Below are positions 53,018 through 63,004 of a DNA stretch of 64,000 nucleotides, one piece after another. The stretch is from the NCBI RefSeq assembly GCF_032118995.1, contig NC_092669.1:6323501-6387500 (forward strand). The letters are read 5' to 3'. The DNA is from Asterias amurensis. Taxonomy: Eukaryota; Echinodermata; Asteroidea; Forcipulatida; Asteriidae. A model generated the notes under the pieces. It was not told the origin of the DNA. It was given only the letters and a program-made list of their open reading frames with translations, and made no database searches. The position numbers and the translations under genes are program-made. Position 1 is the stretch's first letter, and every line of letters starts with the position of its first letter.

Positions 53018-56000
53018 TTACACATAGTCTTTGAACCGAATCGGAGCATGTTTGTCGCGAGAGGGTCTATTTGAGTTCGCTGATGGGGCTTGTTCTTGTT
53101 CAACTGATGGCGTACGTGTAGGTTCCTCCTTTCCCACGAATTTCTTGCAATGGGAGACGTTGCGAGTTACAACATGGTGGTCATGTTGAGCAGTGATCAT
53201 TGGGCCCTTTTTATCAGTGACCGTATAAGGGCGAGGGTGGTAGGGAGGGGTTGTTTTGCGGAGCGTGTGAAAGTTTTTGACGAGAACAGTGTCACCAACA
53301 GCAATAGTCGATGGTATTGTGTGACGGCGTTTGTCAGCATATTGTTTCATTTTCTGCTTTGCTAACTCATCCCGTTGGCGAAAGTTGAGCTGTTGGTCGT
53401 GAGAAGAGTTGTGTATCTGCGGAATCAGTGTGTTGATGTTGCGGCCGAAGCGTGCAGCCGCCGGAGCAGTGCCTGTGCTGCAGTGCGGGGTTGAGCGATA
53501 TGCACGGAGAAATGTCCAAAGTTCTTGTTTCCATGGCTTACCTTCTGCCTCAGCACAGCGCACAGCTTTTTTTAGCGTTTTCATGAAATTTTCTGCCTGC
53601 CCATTTGCCTCAGGCCAGTGTGGAGTTATTTTGCGGTGGCGAAAACCAAGATATTCGGAGAAGGTTTTGAATTCTGCGCTGTTGAATGGGGGTCCATTAT
53701 CGGTTTTCACGACTTCGGGAATGCCATGTGATGCAAAGATTTTGTCAAGGATGGGAATCGTAGCGCGAGCTGATGTTGAGCGTAAGATTTCAACACATGG
53801 GAATCTGGAGTAATCATCTATGCACACAAGAAGGTAGTCTCCGGAGATGAATGGTCCACAGAAATCAACACTGACGTTTTGCCATGGATATGCGGGAAGC
53901 TCCGTCATTGACAAGGGTTCGCGTTTGTGCTCTCGAGTGGAAGATTGGCATGCGAGACAGTGCTTAACAAGTTCTTCAACTTTCTGATCAATATTTGGGA
54001 ACCACACCTTCTCACGGAGTAGCGACTTTGTTTTTGATATTCCCTGGTGACCAGAGTGGGCAAGACTGAGAACACGCTGTTGCAGAGTGGAGGGGATGAC
54101 GATACGTTGCTCGCGCAATATTATTCCGGAGTCTGTCACTGTGATGTTCTCGCGAACAGCCCATATGGCGGGGTAGCTTTCTTTGAGTTTGAACCATTGT
54201 CCAGCGCGATATGCTTGGATGGAGGATTGGAGTGATAGATCTTTGGCAGTTTCTTGACGGATTTCTTCAAGGGTTATTGCTTTGGGGGTGGAGTGGTGTG
54301 CGATCAGGTTGACAAACTCCTCAGTTTCTACAGAGAGGTTGTTGGATTCAGAGTTTGCGATAGGATGTCTTGACATGTAATCCGCTGGATTGTCCTTCCC
54401 AGCACAGTGAATAACGGACATGTCATACGACTGGAGTTTTAACAGCCAGTTTTGTATCCTTGGAGATGTATTTGCCTGTGGCTTTGTGAATATTGGTACA
54501 AGTGGTTTATGATCGGTGACGATTGTGAATTTTTGTCCAAATACATACATGTGGAAGCGAGTAACACCCCAAGCTATGCCTAGTGCCTCTCTTTCGATTT
54601 GGCTATATCGTTGTTCAGTTGGAGTGAGCGCACGACTTGCATAACTCACCACTTTACTTTGTCCGTGTTTGTTTGTTTGTGTGAGCATTGCGCCAAGACC
54701 AACCGGACTAGCATCAACCCATATTGCAGTATCTTTAGTTGGGTCAAAGTATGCACCGACTGCTTCCTGTGAGAGTGATTCTTTAAGCAGTTGAAGAGCA
54801 TTGCGGTGTGTTGCATTCCATTCGAATTTTGTGTTTTTCTCTGTCAGCACTCGAAGGGGTTCAGTTATGGTTGACAGGTTTGGTATGAAGCGCGAACTAT
54901 AGCTTGCCATACCGAGTAGGCTGCGGACCTCAGCCGGGCTTTGTGGGTCACTGGCGTTTTTGATAGCATCAACCTTTGCGGGGTCCGGGGAGACACCTTT
55001 GCCGCTGAAGACGAGCCCAAAGAAGTGAATACGTGGCTGAGCGAACTGACACTTCTCGTTGTTAACAGTTAGGCCCTTTAGTTGTAAACGCTCCAGAAGC
55101 AGGTGGAGCCGTTTGTTATGTTCCTCGACGGTAGGGGCATGGATAAGAATGTTGTCTGAGACATTGAGTACACCTTGTATACCTTCGATGGTTTGCCGAA
55201 TTGTGTTTTGGAAGACTTCACTAGCGGATGAAATGCCAAAGTTTAGTCTTTTGTATCGCTTGAGTCCAACATGTGTAGCAAATGTAGTTATATACCGACT
55301 TTCGGGTGATAGTTCAAGCTGATGGTATCCTGAGCGGAGATCCAATTTTGAGAATACTCGTGATCCATTGAGTTCAGCGATAAGCTCATCCATAGTTGGT
55401 GTTGGGTGGCGTTCGCGAATTATTGCTTTGTTTGCAGCTCTCATATCTACACACAAGCGTATGCTGTCAGGGCTGTGTGGTTTTGGGACTGCGATTATAG
55501 GGGATACCCATGGAGTGGGACCAACTGCATCCTCGATGATGTCTTGGTCTTCAAGTTCTTTCAGTTGTTTTTCAATTTGTTTTCTCAGGTGGAAAGGGGC
55601 TTTGCGATGTCTTTGAGCGACAGGGGGTACAGATTCATTGATGTGGAGTTGTACCTGGACTCCTGCTAGTTTGCCAATGCGTGGAGCAAACAAGTTTGGG
55701 TAGGAAGTGGCAAAGTCATTATTGTTATGATCAGTGATGTTGTTAACCGGATCATTGATGGTAATAAGACCTAAATCTTGGGCTGTTTGGAGGCCAAGGA
55801 GACATCCAGCTTGGTTGTCAACAACAAAAACGTCGGTTGTTATGAAGTGGTTTCCTGTTTCAAGGAGTGCTGTAAACCTACCAAGTATGGGCAGTGGCTC
55901 TTTCACGCCGTATGGATAGAGGCGTATGTGTGTTTTCCTGAGAGTTAGTGACTTGTGGCGTGAGATACGACTGAATGTGGATTTGTCGATGAGGTTGCGG

Positions 56001-56947
56001 GGGCATCCAGAGTCGATAATGACAGTCACTTTAGAACCTTCAATGGAAATGGTTGCATGTGGCTTTCGCGAGGTTGAATCAATTGCAAAAACGTACTCAT
56101 CATCGGAAGATGATGATGCATTGTGTTCATCTACATTCCTGACCGTACGTGGCTTGTTGTTATATGGTTTTTGTTGGCTTTGAGAGGACCGACAAACCGA
56201 CGAAAAATGATTGAGCTTACCACAGGAGTTGCATTCCTTTCCTTTGGCTGGGCAATCTTTATCATGTGGGTATTGTCCCCCACAGAAAAAGCATTGCTTC
56301 GGCTTGTCATTCCACTGCTTGTTTGCATTGTCACGATTGGTAGATCTGCCCTTGCTGGGAGTTTGACTCGACGGTCGCTTTGAAATTTTGTTAACGGTTT
56401 GATGGCTTTCGGTGTGATTTTCAACGCCGCCAGCCCTCTTTTCTGACAACTCAAGGGATCGAGCAAGCTCTAGCAACTGTGATAGTGTGTAAAGCTTCTC
56501 AAGCGCTCGTCGGCGAAGTGTTTTTGAAGAGCATCCCGTAATGATTTGTGTGAGCAGTTCACGATTGAGATCAGAGAAGTCACATTTCTTTTGCACTCGA
56601 AGTCGAGTGCAAAACTGATCTACACTTTCCTCTGGATTCTGAGTCAGGCGCCTGAAAAGGATGGTCTCATATATAGGGTTCTGTTTTGGAACGAAATGAG
56701 TTGTCAAAGCTTCTTGGGCCTTTTCATAATCATTCTCATCGCCCGTGTCAGAAAGTGTATCAAAAACAGTCTGAAGTTGCTCACCTCCGAAATGTAGAAG
56801 TAATGCTCGCTTTCTTTTAGCTCCAGTGATGTTGAATCCGACCATAGCTCCTTCAAAACGTTTCAGCCATTTCTCCCATTTGACACTGAGAGCGGTAGGT
56901 TCACTGTAGGGGTCGAACGGAGCCAGGGTTGGCATGTTAGATGCCAT
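53018..56947 (-). CDS. Gag-pol polyprotein of the Ty3/gypsy-type element
   Basis: A single frame of 1309 residues. It starts with a gag-like region (residues ~1-200), then two zinc knuckles (CFFCGGQYPHDKDC and CNSCGKLNHFSSVC, ~215-255). Next are an aspartic protease (VIIDSGCPRNLID, ~305-320) and RT (~445-625, with LDLRSGYHQLEL and FGISSASEVFQ). RNase H follows (~735-850, DASPVGLGAML). Then comes integrase (~945-1240, with an H-H-C-C zinc domain at HSGHQGI...CLAC and the D-D-E core in the FCGP/TDNGPPF/GQAE blocks) and a short basic tail. The fused single frame and LTR style suggest a mag-like lineage. It is a mobile-element gene, not a host gene; the element looks whole. Confidence 0.9.
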   Translation of the reverse strand: MASNMPTLAPFDPYSEPTALSVKWEKWLKRFEGAMVGFNITGAKRKRALLLHFGGEQLQTVFDTLSDTGDENDYEKAQEALTTHFVPKQNPIYETILFRRLTQNPEESVDQFCTRLRVQKKCDFSDLNRELLTQIITGCSSKTLRRRALEKLYTLSQLLELARSLELSEKRAGGVENHTESHQTVNKISKRPSSQTPSKGRSTNRDNANKQWNDKPKQCFFCGGQYPHDKDCPAKGKECNSCGKLNHFSSVCRSSQSQQKPYNNKPRTVRNVDEHNASSSSDDEYVFAIDSTSRKPHATISIEGSKVTVIIDSGCPRNLIDKSTFSRISRHKSLTLRKTHIRLYPYGVKEPLPILGRFTALLETGNHFITTDVFVVDNQAGCLLGLQTAQDLGLITINDPVNNITDHNNNDFATSYPNLFAPRIGKLAGVQVQLHINESVPPVAQRHRKAPFHLRKQIEKQLKELEDQDIIEDAVGPTPWVSPIIAVPKPHSPDSIRLCVDMRAANKAIIRERHPTPTMDELIAELNGSRVFSKLDLRSGYHQLELSPESRYITTFATHVGLKRYKRLNFGISSASEVFQNTIRQTIEGIQGVLNVSDNILIHAPTVEEHNKRLHLLLERLQLKGLTVNNEKCQFAQPRIHFFGLVFSGKGVSPDPAKVDAIKNASDPQSPAEVRSLLGMASYSSRFIPNLSTITEPLRVLTEKNTKFEWNATHRNALQLLKESLSQEAVGAYFDPTKDTAIWVDASPVGLGAMLTQTNKHGQSKVVSYASRALTPTEQRYSQIEREALGIAWGVTRFHMYVFGQKFTIVTDHKPLVPIFTKPQANTSPRIQNWLLKLQSYDMSVIHCAGKDNPADYMSRHPIANSESNNLSVETEEFVNLIAHHSTPKAITLEEIRQETAKDLSLQSSIQAYRAGQWFKLKESYPAIWAVRENITVTDSGIILREQRIVIPSTLQQRVLSLAHSGHQGISKTKSLLREKVWFPNIDQKVEELVKHCLACQSSTREHKREPLSMTELPAYPWQNVSVDFCGPFISGDYLLVCIDDYSRFPCVEILRSTSARATIPILDKIFASHGIPEVVKTDNGPPFNSAEFKTFSEYLGFRHRKITPHWPEANGQAENFMKTLKKAVRCAEAEGKPWKQELWTFLRAYRSTPHCSTGTAPAAARFGRNINTLIPQIHNSSHDQQLNFRQRDELAKQKMKQYADKRRHTIPSTIAVGDTVLVKNFHTLRKTTPPYHPRPYTVTDKKGPMITAQHDHHVVTRNVSHCKKFVGKEEPTRTPSVEQEQAPSANSNRPSRDKHAPIRFKDYV

Positions 56948-57127
56948 GATTAGCCGATTAGCTTACGACGTGTCCAGATAAACACGTGTGTGATGACTGT
57001 GAATAAATGTTCAGCATTCAGTTCAGGAGTGCGACCGAAAAATGTCCCGAAATCTCACTTTTGTTTGTTGGGATCGCCTTGAAATTAGAGCACTCGACAG
57101 ATGATGATTACGCTGTGAGTTGAAACA

Positions 57128-57147
57128 GATCCCATCCTCGTCGCCAT
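57128..57147 (-). other. Primer-binding site of the LTR element
   Basis: Directly after the 5' LTR the sense strand reads (A)TGGCGACGAGGATGGGA, the usual position of the tRNA primer site. I did not assign the tRNA. Confidence 0.6.
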
Positions 57148-57313
57148 TATAATATTTCGAAACAAAGGCAGAGAAATATGGAAGCTATAAGACGTAGTTG
57201 TTTGAGTTGCAACGTGAATCAAGATGGATCCTTGTTCTTTATTCACCTCTGAACTTTAACCTTTGAATAATAAACCTGTATGACAACAAGTCAATAGAGG
57301 GCGCTATGCTACA
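57148..57313 (-). repeat. 5' LTR of the Ty3/gypsy-type element
   Basis: 166 bp, identical as read to the 3' LTR. It is followed on + by a G run, matching the G run on the other side of the element. Confidence 0.9.
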
Positions 57314-57366
57314 GGGGGGGGGGGATGGCGGTTGCGGGTAGAGGCCATCCTTGCACCCTTAGCGGT

Positions 57367-57736
57367 AAGCCTGGGCGACTAGTGTCGCACTCCAACTATT
57401 GAATCCTGAGTCGAGTCGCGACTATTGTTTTCAACTATTCGGTTAAACGTGCTACAAAAATAGTTTAAAAAAAATTGCGTCTCCCTGTTTGGTGAACCAA
57501 TTTAGTCGCTCATGACTATTCATGACAACATAATTTACTTACAGAACACAGTCGGACATCAGTGACACAAATCTTCAATCTTTTCCGCTTGAATTAGACT
57601 ATATTGTGCTTGCGGCACACATTGCCACAGTGCATCGTGATAATTAAAATTTTGTTGCGACTAGTGTCGTAGTCGCAACTATTGGATGGAGGTGCGACTA
57701 GTCGATTAGTAATTTTCACTGGTCGCCCAGGCCTAA
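57367..57736. mobile_element. Palindromic MITE with GCCTGGGCGAC ends
   Basis: AAGCCTGGGCGACTAGTGTCG at the left is mirrored by GACTAGTCGATTAG, TGGTCGCCCAGGCC at the right. CAACTATTG words occur in both arms. About 370 bp, non-coding. Confidence 0.65.
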
Positions 57737-57969
57737 TTAGCAGAGTTTTCCTGTCCTGCGAAGAAGCCGGTTGTCATCTAACCGTGCTTGGAAAACTTCT
57801 TTGATGTACGTGTACTCTTTCTTGTCCATACCGGCTTCAATAATCACATCACCACCCAACTTTCACTGTGACCTGGGAATCAAGTATCAATACAAAAATG
57901 TTACAAATTAATAAAATTGTTCCCCGTTTCTGATTTTGTTTTGTAATTTTTGAAAAGAGTTCTTCTAGA

Positions 57970-58139
57970 CTATGGCCCTTTTCGAAACCACGGCTTTGGC
58001 TTTGGATTCAGCTAGGGCTAGCTTGGCCCCGCAGATGTTTGAACAATACTGAGCGTGCTTTGCGTAGGGATTCAGACAAGGGGACGGAGTCTGAAGCCGA
58101 ATCCATAGCCGATGCCGTGGTTTTGAAAAAGACCTATGG
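57970..58139. mobile_element. Palindromic MITE, GGCCCTTTTCGAAACC family, second copy
   Basis: TATGGCCCTTTTCGAAACCAC is mirrored by GTGGTTTTGAAAAAGACCTA, with GGCTTTGG / CCATAGCC inside. Same family as 26195-26370. Confidence 0.7.
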
Positions 58140-59064
58140 AAGCTTCATTTTTGTGGACAAGAGTATTAATTTATTTTAGCTTTCCTTGCCAACTACCATT
58201 TGCAGTATGTGCACCCTGTTCAGATGCATCGCACCGTAAATTTTGCTGTCAAATGATTCTGAGCAATGTAAACAGGAGCTACCTCAAATAGTACTGTCCA
58301 AGACCAAGGTCAAGGAATTACATCCCCATAATAGACATAAACATTATTTTATAAAATAATGAATGTATACCCCGAAGAAAGGATCATGTTGGCAAATAAG
58401 ACAAGTGACATCATCTATCCTATGGCGATGGACTAGTATTAGTAATAGACACCACTGTCCTGTTGCCCTGTGACTCTACATAGGTACATGCAAACAGCAT
58501 AGAGAAAGGACAGAGAAGTAAAGTCCCTGTAATTTTGTATCTAAAAACGAACTGTGGGGTATAGGCCTATGTGACTCGCAATTGCATACTATACTTACGC
58601 GGTAAACGCCTCTGCATGTCTGAGCAGATGTTTTATTGAGAGGATGAACTCTCTAGCTGTAGTTTTGGTGTGGGAGGTCATGACACGTCCATTTTCAACT
58701 CCACTCGCTAGTTAGTATACGGGTACTAGACATTCTTCCGTGTACAAAGTGTTCGCATTACTAGACTGGCCCCGCTAAAATCCTACATCGTACGAGCAAG
58801 AACGGGGAGTTCACTGCGTCTGGGGAGGTCTGGCCGCGGGGACTGATGGCCCGCTGGACGGCAGCCGCTCGGCCCCGGGACGTGGGCTGAACTTGCTGCT
58901 TAGATAGATTAATAAAAAGTTAACTTAAGGTAGGCCCTTTTATTTTTGTTCATGAACTGTTTTGTTGTTGTTGGAGTAACCATCGAGGAAGAGATAGATA
59001 CAAATGGGTTCGTAAAATTGTTAATAATTGCTCAGTCGTATAGTTCAACGGCTGCGACTGGAAA

Positions 59065-59299
59065 TAAGACTAGTGAATTTGGCGGCCATTTATGGGAGTC
59101 AAAATCTTGACCCCCATAAATGGCGGAGCGTTTTGTTTCGAGAAAGTTAGCAAAAGTGAAGCAATTCTAAGGCATGTTTGTGTAGATCATTGTCTTCTAC
59201 TTTTTTAACATCTTTCCAACCGTAATCATTTTACATCAAACGCTTGTCATAGCCCCAAAACGCCCAACAAAGCGCAGCCCGAAGGCAACGTGTTCCTTT
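59065..59299. repeat. MITE family 2 relative, right part
   Basis: The central palindrome GGCCATTTATGGGAGTCA / TGACCCCCATAAATGGC is followed by a right arm (ATCATTGTCTTCTACTTTTT, AACATCTTTCCAACC) and the end AAGGCAACGTGTTCCTTTAA. The left arm is mostly gone. Confidence 0.75.
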
Positions 59300-59522
59300 A
59301 ATATGAATAATACCTCCACTGGCACAACACCGGACGGTCCCAATCCACTCTACTCACAGCCGGAAACAAAATAACTTAATTGGTGGCGGGTAGGACTCAA
59401 TATATCAAATAATTAAGGATTTAGTAATAGTGTAATACTTCTCATTTATTGATTTAATTTTTATGCCAGTGGTTATAGTGAAAGTTATTGTGATTGTTTT
59501 CTTGTAGGTAGTTGTAAATAAA

Positions 59523-59683
59523 TAAGTTTTTTTGCCATAACTTTTAAGGGGTGGTTACCAAACTTACATCTTTCCTTTATTACTTGTGTCATAAAACCCC
59601 GGGCCACCCTGCCTTCACGCGCAATGCGTCCGAGAAATACCATGACTCCAAAGCACCCCTTAAAAGTTATGGCAAAAACAAGT
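59523..59683. mobile_element. Palindromic MITE with TTGCCATAACTTTTAAGGGG ends
   Basis: TTTTTGCCATAACTTTTAAG + GGGTGG is mirrored by CACCCCTTAAAAGTTATGGC + AAAAAC. About 160 bp, non-coding. Confidence 0.75.
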
Positions 59684-60136
59684 TCTGATATTCAGCTTTC
59701 GATAATTACAAAGCAAACTCTGAGAAAACATTTCACTTCGAAACTATGTGGTTATTAAACAATATATCAGTTTTTATAAAACAAAAACCAAAAAAAGAAT
59801 GTGAGAAGCGTTACTGTCACAACGTTTCTGAGATTATTCATTGATAGTAGGGATACTTTTCCTGCGTGAAAATATAAGTTAAGGATTTTAGGAAAAACGC
59901 GACCACCTTTTGTAACGCAAATTTCTAGTATTAGCTTCATGGCATACATCAATACCGTTATATAGAAATAAAACGGTAGAATGGTTCCGAAACTAAAAAA
60001 ATAAACTTTGCCTTAACAACGTGTACTGATAGCAGTACACACTCAAACAAAGGCGTTGGATGACCATAACTCTGCAATAAAGTAATCATCCAAAGACCAA
60101 TATAAAGCTATACATTTCTTCAAAGCGTAAAGACCT
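59684..60136. other. Intron stretch without recognised features
   Basis: AT-rich, no repeat or exon recognised. Confidence 0.45.
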
Positions 60137-60384
60137 AGGCCTAATTTCATAGAGCTGCAGCCTAAGCACAAACAATTTGCTCAGCATGAAATGTTTTCCT
60201 TGATAAAAAAAAGGATTACCAACCAAACTTCCACGTGATTTTCAGTATCAGCAAACAACAGCTGAATACCAGTAACAAGCTAAATGCAACAAATGGAAAT
60301 TTGGTTGGTAATCCTGTTTTAATCAAGGAAGAAATGTCATGCTAAGCAAATTGTTGTGCTTAGCAGCTCTATGAAATTGGTTCC
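60137..60384. mobile_element. Palindromic MITE with AATTTCATAGAGCTGC ends
   Basis: CCTAATTTCATAGAGCTGCAG at the left and GCAGCTCTATGAAATTGG at the right are inverted. Inward, AAGCACAAACAATTTGCT pairs with AGCAAATTGTTGTGCTT, and GGATTACCAACCAAA pairs with TTTGGTTGGTAATCC. About 250 bp, very well preserved. Confidence 0.85.
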
Positions 60385-60387
60385 AGA

Positions 60388-60450
60388 TGATCAGAAACCC
60401 ACGAGTTTGAATCCGGCGCTCTTAACTACTAAGCCATGACACGCCATGTG
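60388..60450 (-). mobile_element. tRNA-derived SINE head fragment
   Basis: On the minus strand GTGTCATGGCTTAGTAGTTA + AGAGCGCCGG is the A-box half of the tRNA(Ser/Leu)-like SINE. The B-box is only partly present. Confidence 0.55.
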
Positions 60451-60610
60451 CACTTACATGATTCTCGCAATATCTGCACTTCATAAACACAATTATCTTT
60501 TTGTTTGTTTTGTGGTTTTGACTGTTCTTGTTAAACGGCCCGATGATGGGAGCTCATAATTTTAATTTCTTCATTCCCCCCCTTTTTTTGTGTTGTGCTT
60601 ATACTTGCAG

Positions 60611-60850
60611 GTGATTTTGCATTGATCGCTGATCTTTTTAATAACAGCATTTATGCGGGAAGCATGGGCAAGGCCCTTGTCGATTTGACACCGCTCCCTC
60701 TAAGTGGCTTAAAGGGTCCATTGGCCGTTGACTACGACCCAGTGATGGAAATGGTTTACTGGACTGAGGTTCAAGGTGTGCCGTCTTCAAAGATAGCTAG
60801 AGCTCATCTGAACGGCAGCAATCAAATGACACTCGTTGAAAGCCTTAGAG
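60611..60850 (+). CDS. YWTD propeller gene, exon with first propeller blades
   Basis: The exon follows TTATACTTGCAG and ends before GTGAGA (60851). It begins with the last two bases of a codon (GT) and ends with one base, so it is a symmetric exon. It encodes ADLFNNSIYAGSM, then GPLAVDYDPVMEMVYWTEVQG and KIARAHLNGSNQ, the LDL-receptor class-B pattern (A-x-D-x4-x-x-Y-W-T-D, then I-x-R-A-x-x-[DN]-G). Six such repeats build a beta-propeller used for ligand binding or for acid-dependent ligand release in LRP/LDLR-type receptors. Here YWTE replaces YWTD in this blade. Confidence 0.85.
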
Positions 60851-61139
60851 GTGAGACTATATTATGCATTGGTTAAAAGTGAACACAATTGGTTTGCCAC
60901 GTTGTCCTGCTTGATTTGCACTAAGAAAAAACTCAGAAAATTCAGCGGTAACGAAAACGATAACGATACTGCGCAAAGAGAACACATTCGATTGGTTGAA
61001 TTGCTCCATTCGGAATACGAGGGCGTGCATTTTTTTAACGTTTTCGTTTTCGTTCCCGTTAATCAAGGCCTGTGTGACCGCGCCTTTGTGATACTTTGTT
61101 GTTTTCTAAGACAATAATCTGCATCTCCTCCCCTTACAG

Positions 61140-61299
61140 TACCGGATGGTTTGAGTTTGGACCTGACTTCTCGCATGATGTACTGGACGGATATGGTTTA
61201 TATGCACATTATGCGAGCCACTATGGATGGAGAAAACAAAGAAGTTATCGTTGAAAATATTGGATCCCCTAGAGCCATCGTTGTTCACCATCTATCGGG
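61140..61299 (+). CDS. YWTD propeller gene, blade exon
   Basis: The acceptor is CTCCTCCCCTTACAG (AG at 61138-61139) and the donor is GTAAGG at 61300. The exon completes V and encodes PDGLSLDLTSRMMYWTDM, HIMRATMDGENKEVI and SPRAIVVHHLSG. This is one full class-B repeat with a canonical YWTD, ending with two bases that join the next exon. Confidence 0.85.
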
Positions 61300-61331
61300 G
61301 TAAGGGTTTACTTTACACTGAGCTATCGCCT

Positions 61332-61438
61332 TTAAAGGGAAGGTACACGTTTGGTAGTTACTCAAAATGTGTTCTGCGCCTCTGATAATTTTGTATGTAA
61401 GGGGCGCAATGTAAATTTTAAATAGTATTAGTATTATT

Positions 61439-61503
<65 letters not shown>

Positions 61504-61536
61504 GGTTGTTGTTGTTGTTGTTGTTGTTGTTGTTAA

Positions 61537-61579
<43 letters not shown>

Positions 61580-61830
61580 ATTTTAAAACCAATATTAACT
61601 TAAAAACTGACTTTGTAACGAGCATTGGAGAGCTGTTGATAGTAAAAACATTGTGGGTAACAACTCCCTCTGAAGTAACGTAGTTTTTGAGAAAGAGGTA
61701 ATTCCTCAATCAAAAAATAAAAGACCGATTGATGAGCCCAAATTTTTACAGGTTTGTAATTTTATGCTATGATGGGATACACCAAGTAAGAAGACAGGTC
61801 TTTACCAATTACCATTAGTGTACCTTCACT
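61332..61830 (-). repeat. Diverged MITE family 1 copy carrying a (GTT)n expansion
   Basis: Starts TTTAAAGGGAAGGTACACG and includes GGAGAGCTGTTGATAGT, CTCCCTCTGAAGTAACGTAG and TACCAATTACCATTAGTGTAC at the end. The first arm is interrupted by the trinucleotide array. Confidence 0.65.
61439..61577. repeat. (GTT)n microsatellite
   Basis: About 46 GTT units with a few substitutions (a GTG and a GTTAAT interruption), within the YWTD gene intron. Confidence 0.95.
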
Positions 61831-61831
61831 A

Positions 61832-62027
61832 ATTCTAAATCTGAGGTCTCGAAATCAAGTTCGTGGAAAATCATCTCTTTCTCGAAAAGTCACCTCAGAG
61901 GGAGCTATTTCTCACAATGTTTTTTACTTTCAACCTCTTCCCATTACTCGTAATCAAGTAAGGTTTTACATATGCCCAACAAATATTTTGAGTTATTATC
62001 AATAGTGTCCACTGCGCCCTTTAAGTA
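61832..62027 (+). repeat. MITE family 1, right-half fragment
   Basis: From AATTCTAAATCTGAGGTCTC through CTCAGAGGGAGC to GTGTCCACTGCGCCCTTTAA. It abuts the diverged copy at 61332-61830. Confidence 0.75.
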
Positions 62028-62080
62028 TAAGTTTTACACCAATTAGAATAACTACCAGTATATTGTTTTGTCCTCATCAG

Positions 62081-62208
62081 GTTCATCTACTGGACCGACT
62101 GGGGGGATTACCCTAAGATTGAGAGGGCAGATCTAGACGGGGGAAATAGGATAACCCTGATTGAAGGAGAGTTGGGCTGGCCAAACGGAATATTAGTCGA
62201 TCACGAAA
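62081..62208 (+). CDS. YWTD propeller gene, blade exon
   Basis: The acceptor TTTTGTCCTCATCAG ends at 62080 and the donor GTAAGG starts at 62209. The exon reads FIYWTDWGDYPKIERADLDG, then NRITLIEGELGWPNGILVDH, a textbook class-B repeat: YWTDWG, the ERADLDG loop and WPNG before the next strand. It closes with one base of a split codon. Confidence 0.9.
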
Positions 62209-62271
62209 GTAAGGATTTTTACCCCGTCTTTGATATCTCATTATATAAACATTACATTTTTTTTCTTTGCT

Positions 62272-62565
62272 CACAAAACAGTTGCTGGCAGTGTGAGCAC
62301 TTACTGTAGTCCAACATGTACATAAACTCACAAACCTGGTGAAGTTTGAGATCGGCTATCTGGGTCACGAGAAAATAGTGAAAAAAACGAGTCCATATTT
62401 TGGATGACACCGATTAAAAACAAAAAGCGCTTCTCCTCAAATATGACGTTCCAGACAGCAATACTTCAAGGGATGTTTTCTACTAACATCAACTATAGAC
62501 CGTTTTATGTAAATCTGTGATCCCACAGACGCGATTTTTATTACCACTTTTGTAATGTTCCTCGT
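62272..62565 (+). mobile_element. MITE family 3, copy 2
   Basis: Shares GCTGGCAGTGTGAGCACTTAC, ACATAAACTCACAAACCTGG, ACTTCAAGGGATGTTTTCTA and TTTTATGTAAATCTGTGATC with 45978-46331. Its terminal repeats are eroded. Confidence 0.7.
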
Positions 62566-62586
62566 ATCTTCTTTGCCATCTTACAG

Positions 62587-62847
62587 ATAACATGATGTAT
62601 TGGTGCGACGCCAGCCTCGACTTGATAGAACGAAGTGATCTTCTTGGAGAAAAACGGCAGGTCGTCAAAAATTTGACGGAGCTTAATCTCCCTTTCCATC
62701 CTTTTGATTTGGCTGTTTACAAAGATGAAATATATTGGACTGATTGGAACTATGTAGCTCTTCTTAGGGTGAACATAAATGGTCTAGGGGAGCAGTTCTT
62801 TGGGGCACGCGTATTCGAACGGGCTGCAGGACTACACATTCAATTAG
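62587..62847 (+). CDS. YWTD propeller gene, last propeller exon in the window
   Basis: The acceptor is TTGCCATCTTACAG (AG at 62585-62586) and the donor is GTTAGT at 62848. The 261 nt exon opens with the end of a split Asn codon. It encodes NMMYWCDASLDLIERSDLLG, LPFHPFDLAVYKDEIYWTDW and the ALLRVNINGLG region, two more blades. YWCD in place of YWTD and the final HPFDLAV...IYWTDW-type blade match the fifth and sixth repeats of LRP-type propellers. In such proteins an EGF module usually follows; that exon would lie beyond the window. The closest relatives are LRP4/5/6-like or other YWTD proteins. I cannot choose a gene name. Confidence 0.85.
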
Positions 62848-63004
62848 GTTAGTTGCCCATAATTATCGAGGAGTTTTGATGACCGTTAACATTGGTTCAA
62901 CTCTTTAGGGGCACAATTGACACACTTGGAAACTGTCAAAGACCAGTATTTTCACTTGGAGTATCCTAGAATAATGTGTAAAATAACAAACCTTTGACAT
63001 TTTT

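Larger units (their letters stand above)
52561..57313 (-). mobile_element. Ty3/gypsy-type LTR retroelement, looks whole and very young
   Basis: Two direct 166 bp repeats (52561-52726 and 57148-57313) flank one long minus-strand gag-pol frame; they read as identical base for base. In the sense direction the LTR starts TGTAGCATAGCGCC. A primer-binding-site-like TGGCGACGAGGATGGGA follows the 5' LTR and a purine tract (AAAAAGGGGAGAGA) precedes the 3' LTR. Both outer flanks are G runs, so the target duplication cannot be measured. The total is about 4.75 kb, short for the group because gag and pol form one frame. Identical LTRs imply recent insertion. It lies in intron 1 of the YWTD gene, antisense to it. 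Confidence 0.9.
49026..60610 (+). other. Probable intron 1 of the YWTD gene (~11.6 kb)
   Basis: If the signal-peptide exon belongs to the propeller gene, this is its first intron. It holds the LTR element at 52561-57313 and several MITEs. 50000-51870 and 57740-59060 contain nothing I can identify beyond one palindrome (50865-50965: GCAACTGCGTAAGTCCACTTG and its mirror CAAGTGGACTCACGCAGTTG). Confidence 0.45.

Noticed and set aside
54012-56797. Plus-strand and other-frame ORFs inside the gag-pol region
   Set aside because: Shadows of one long coding frame; no independent motifs.
58790-58890. GC-rich island as a promoter
   Set aside because: About 100 bp of GC-rich sequence with no start site, motif or exon nearby to support a promoter call.
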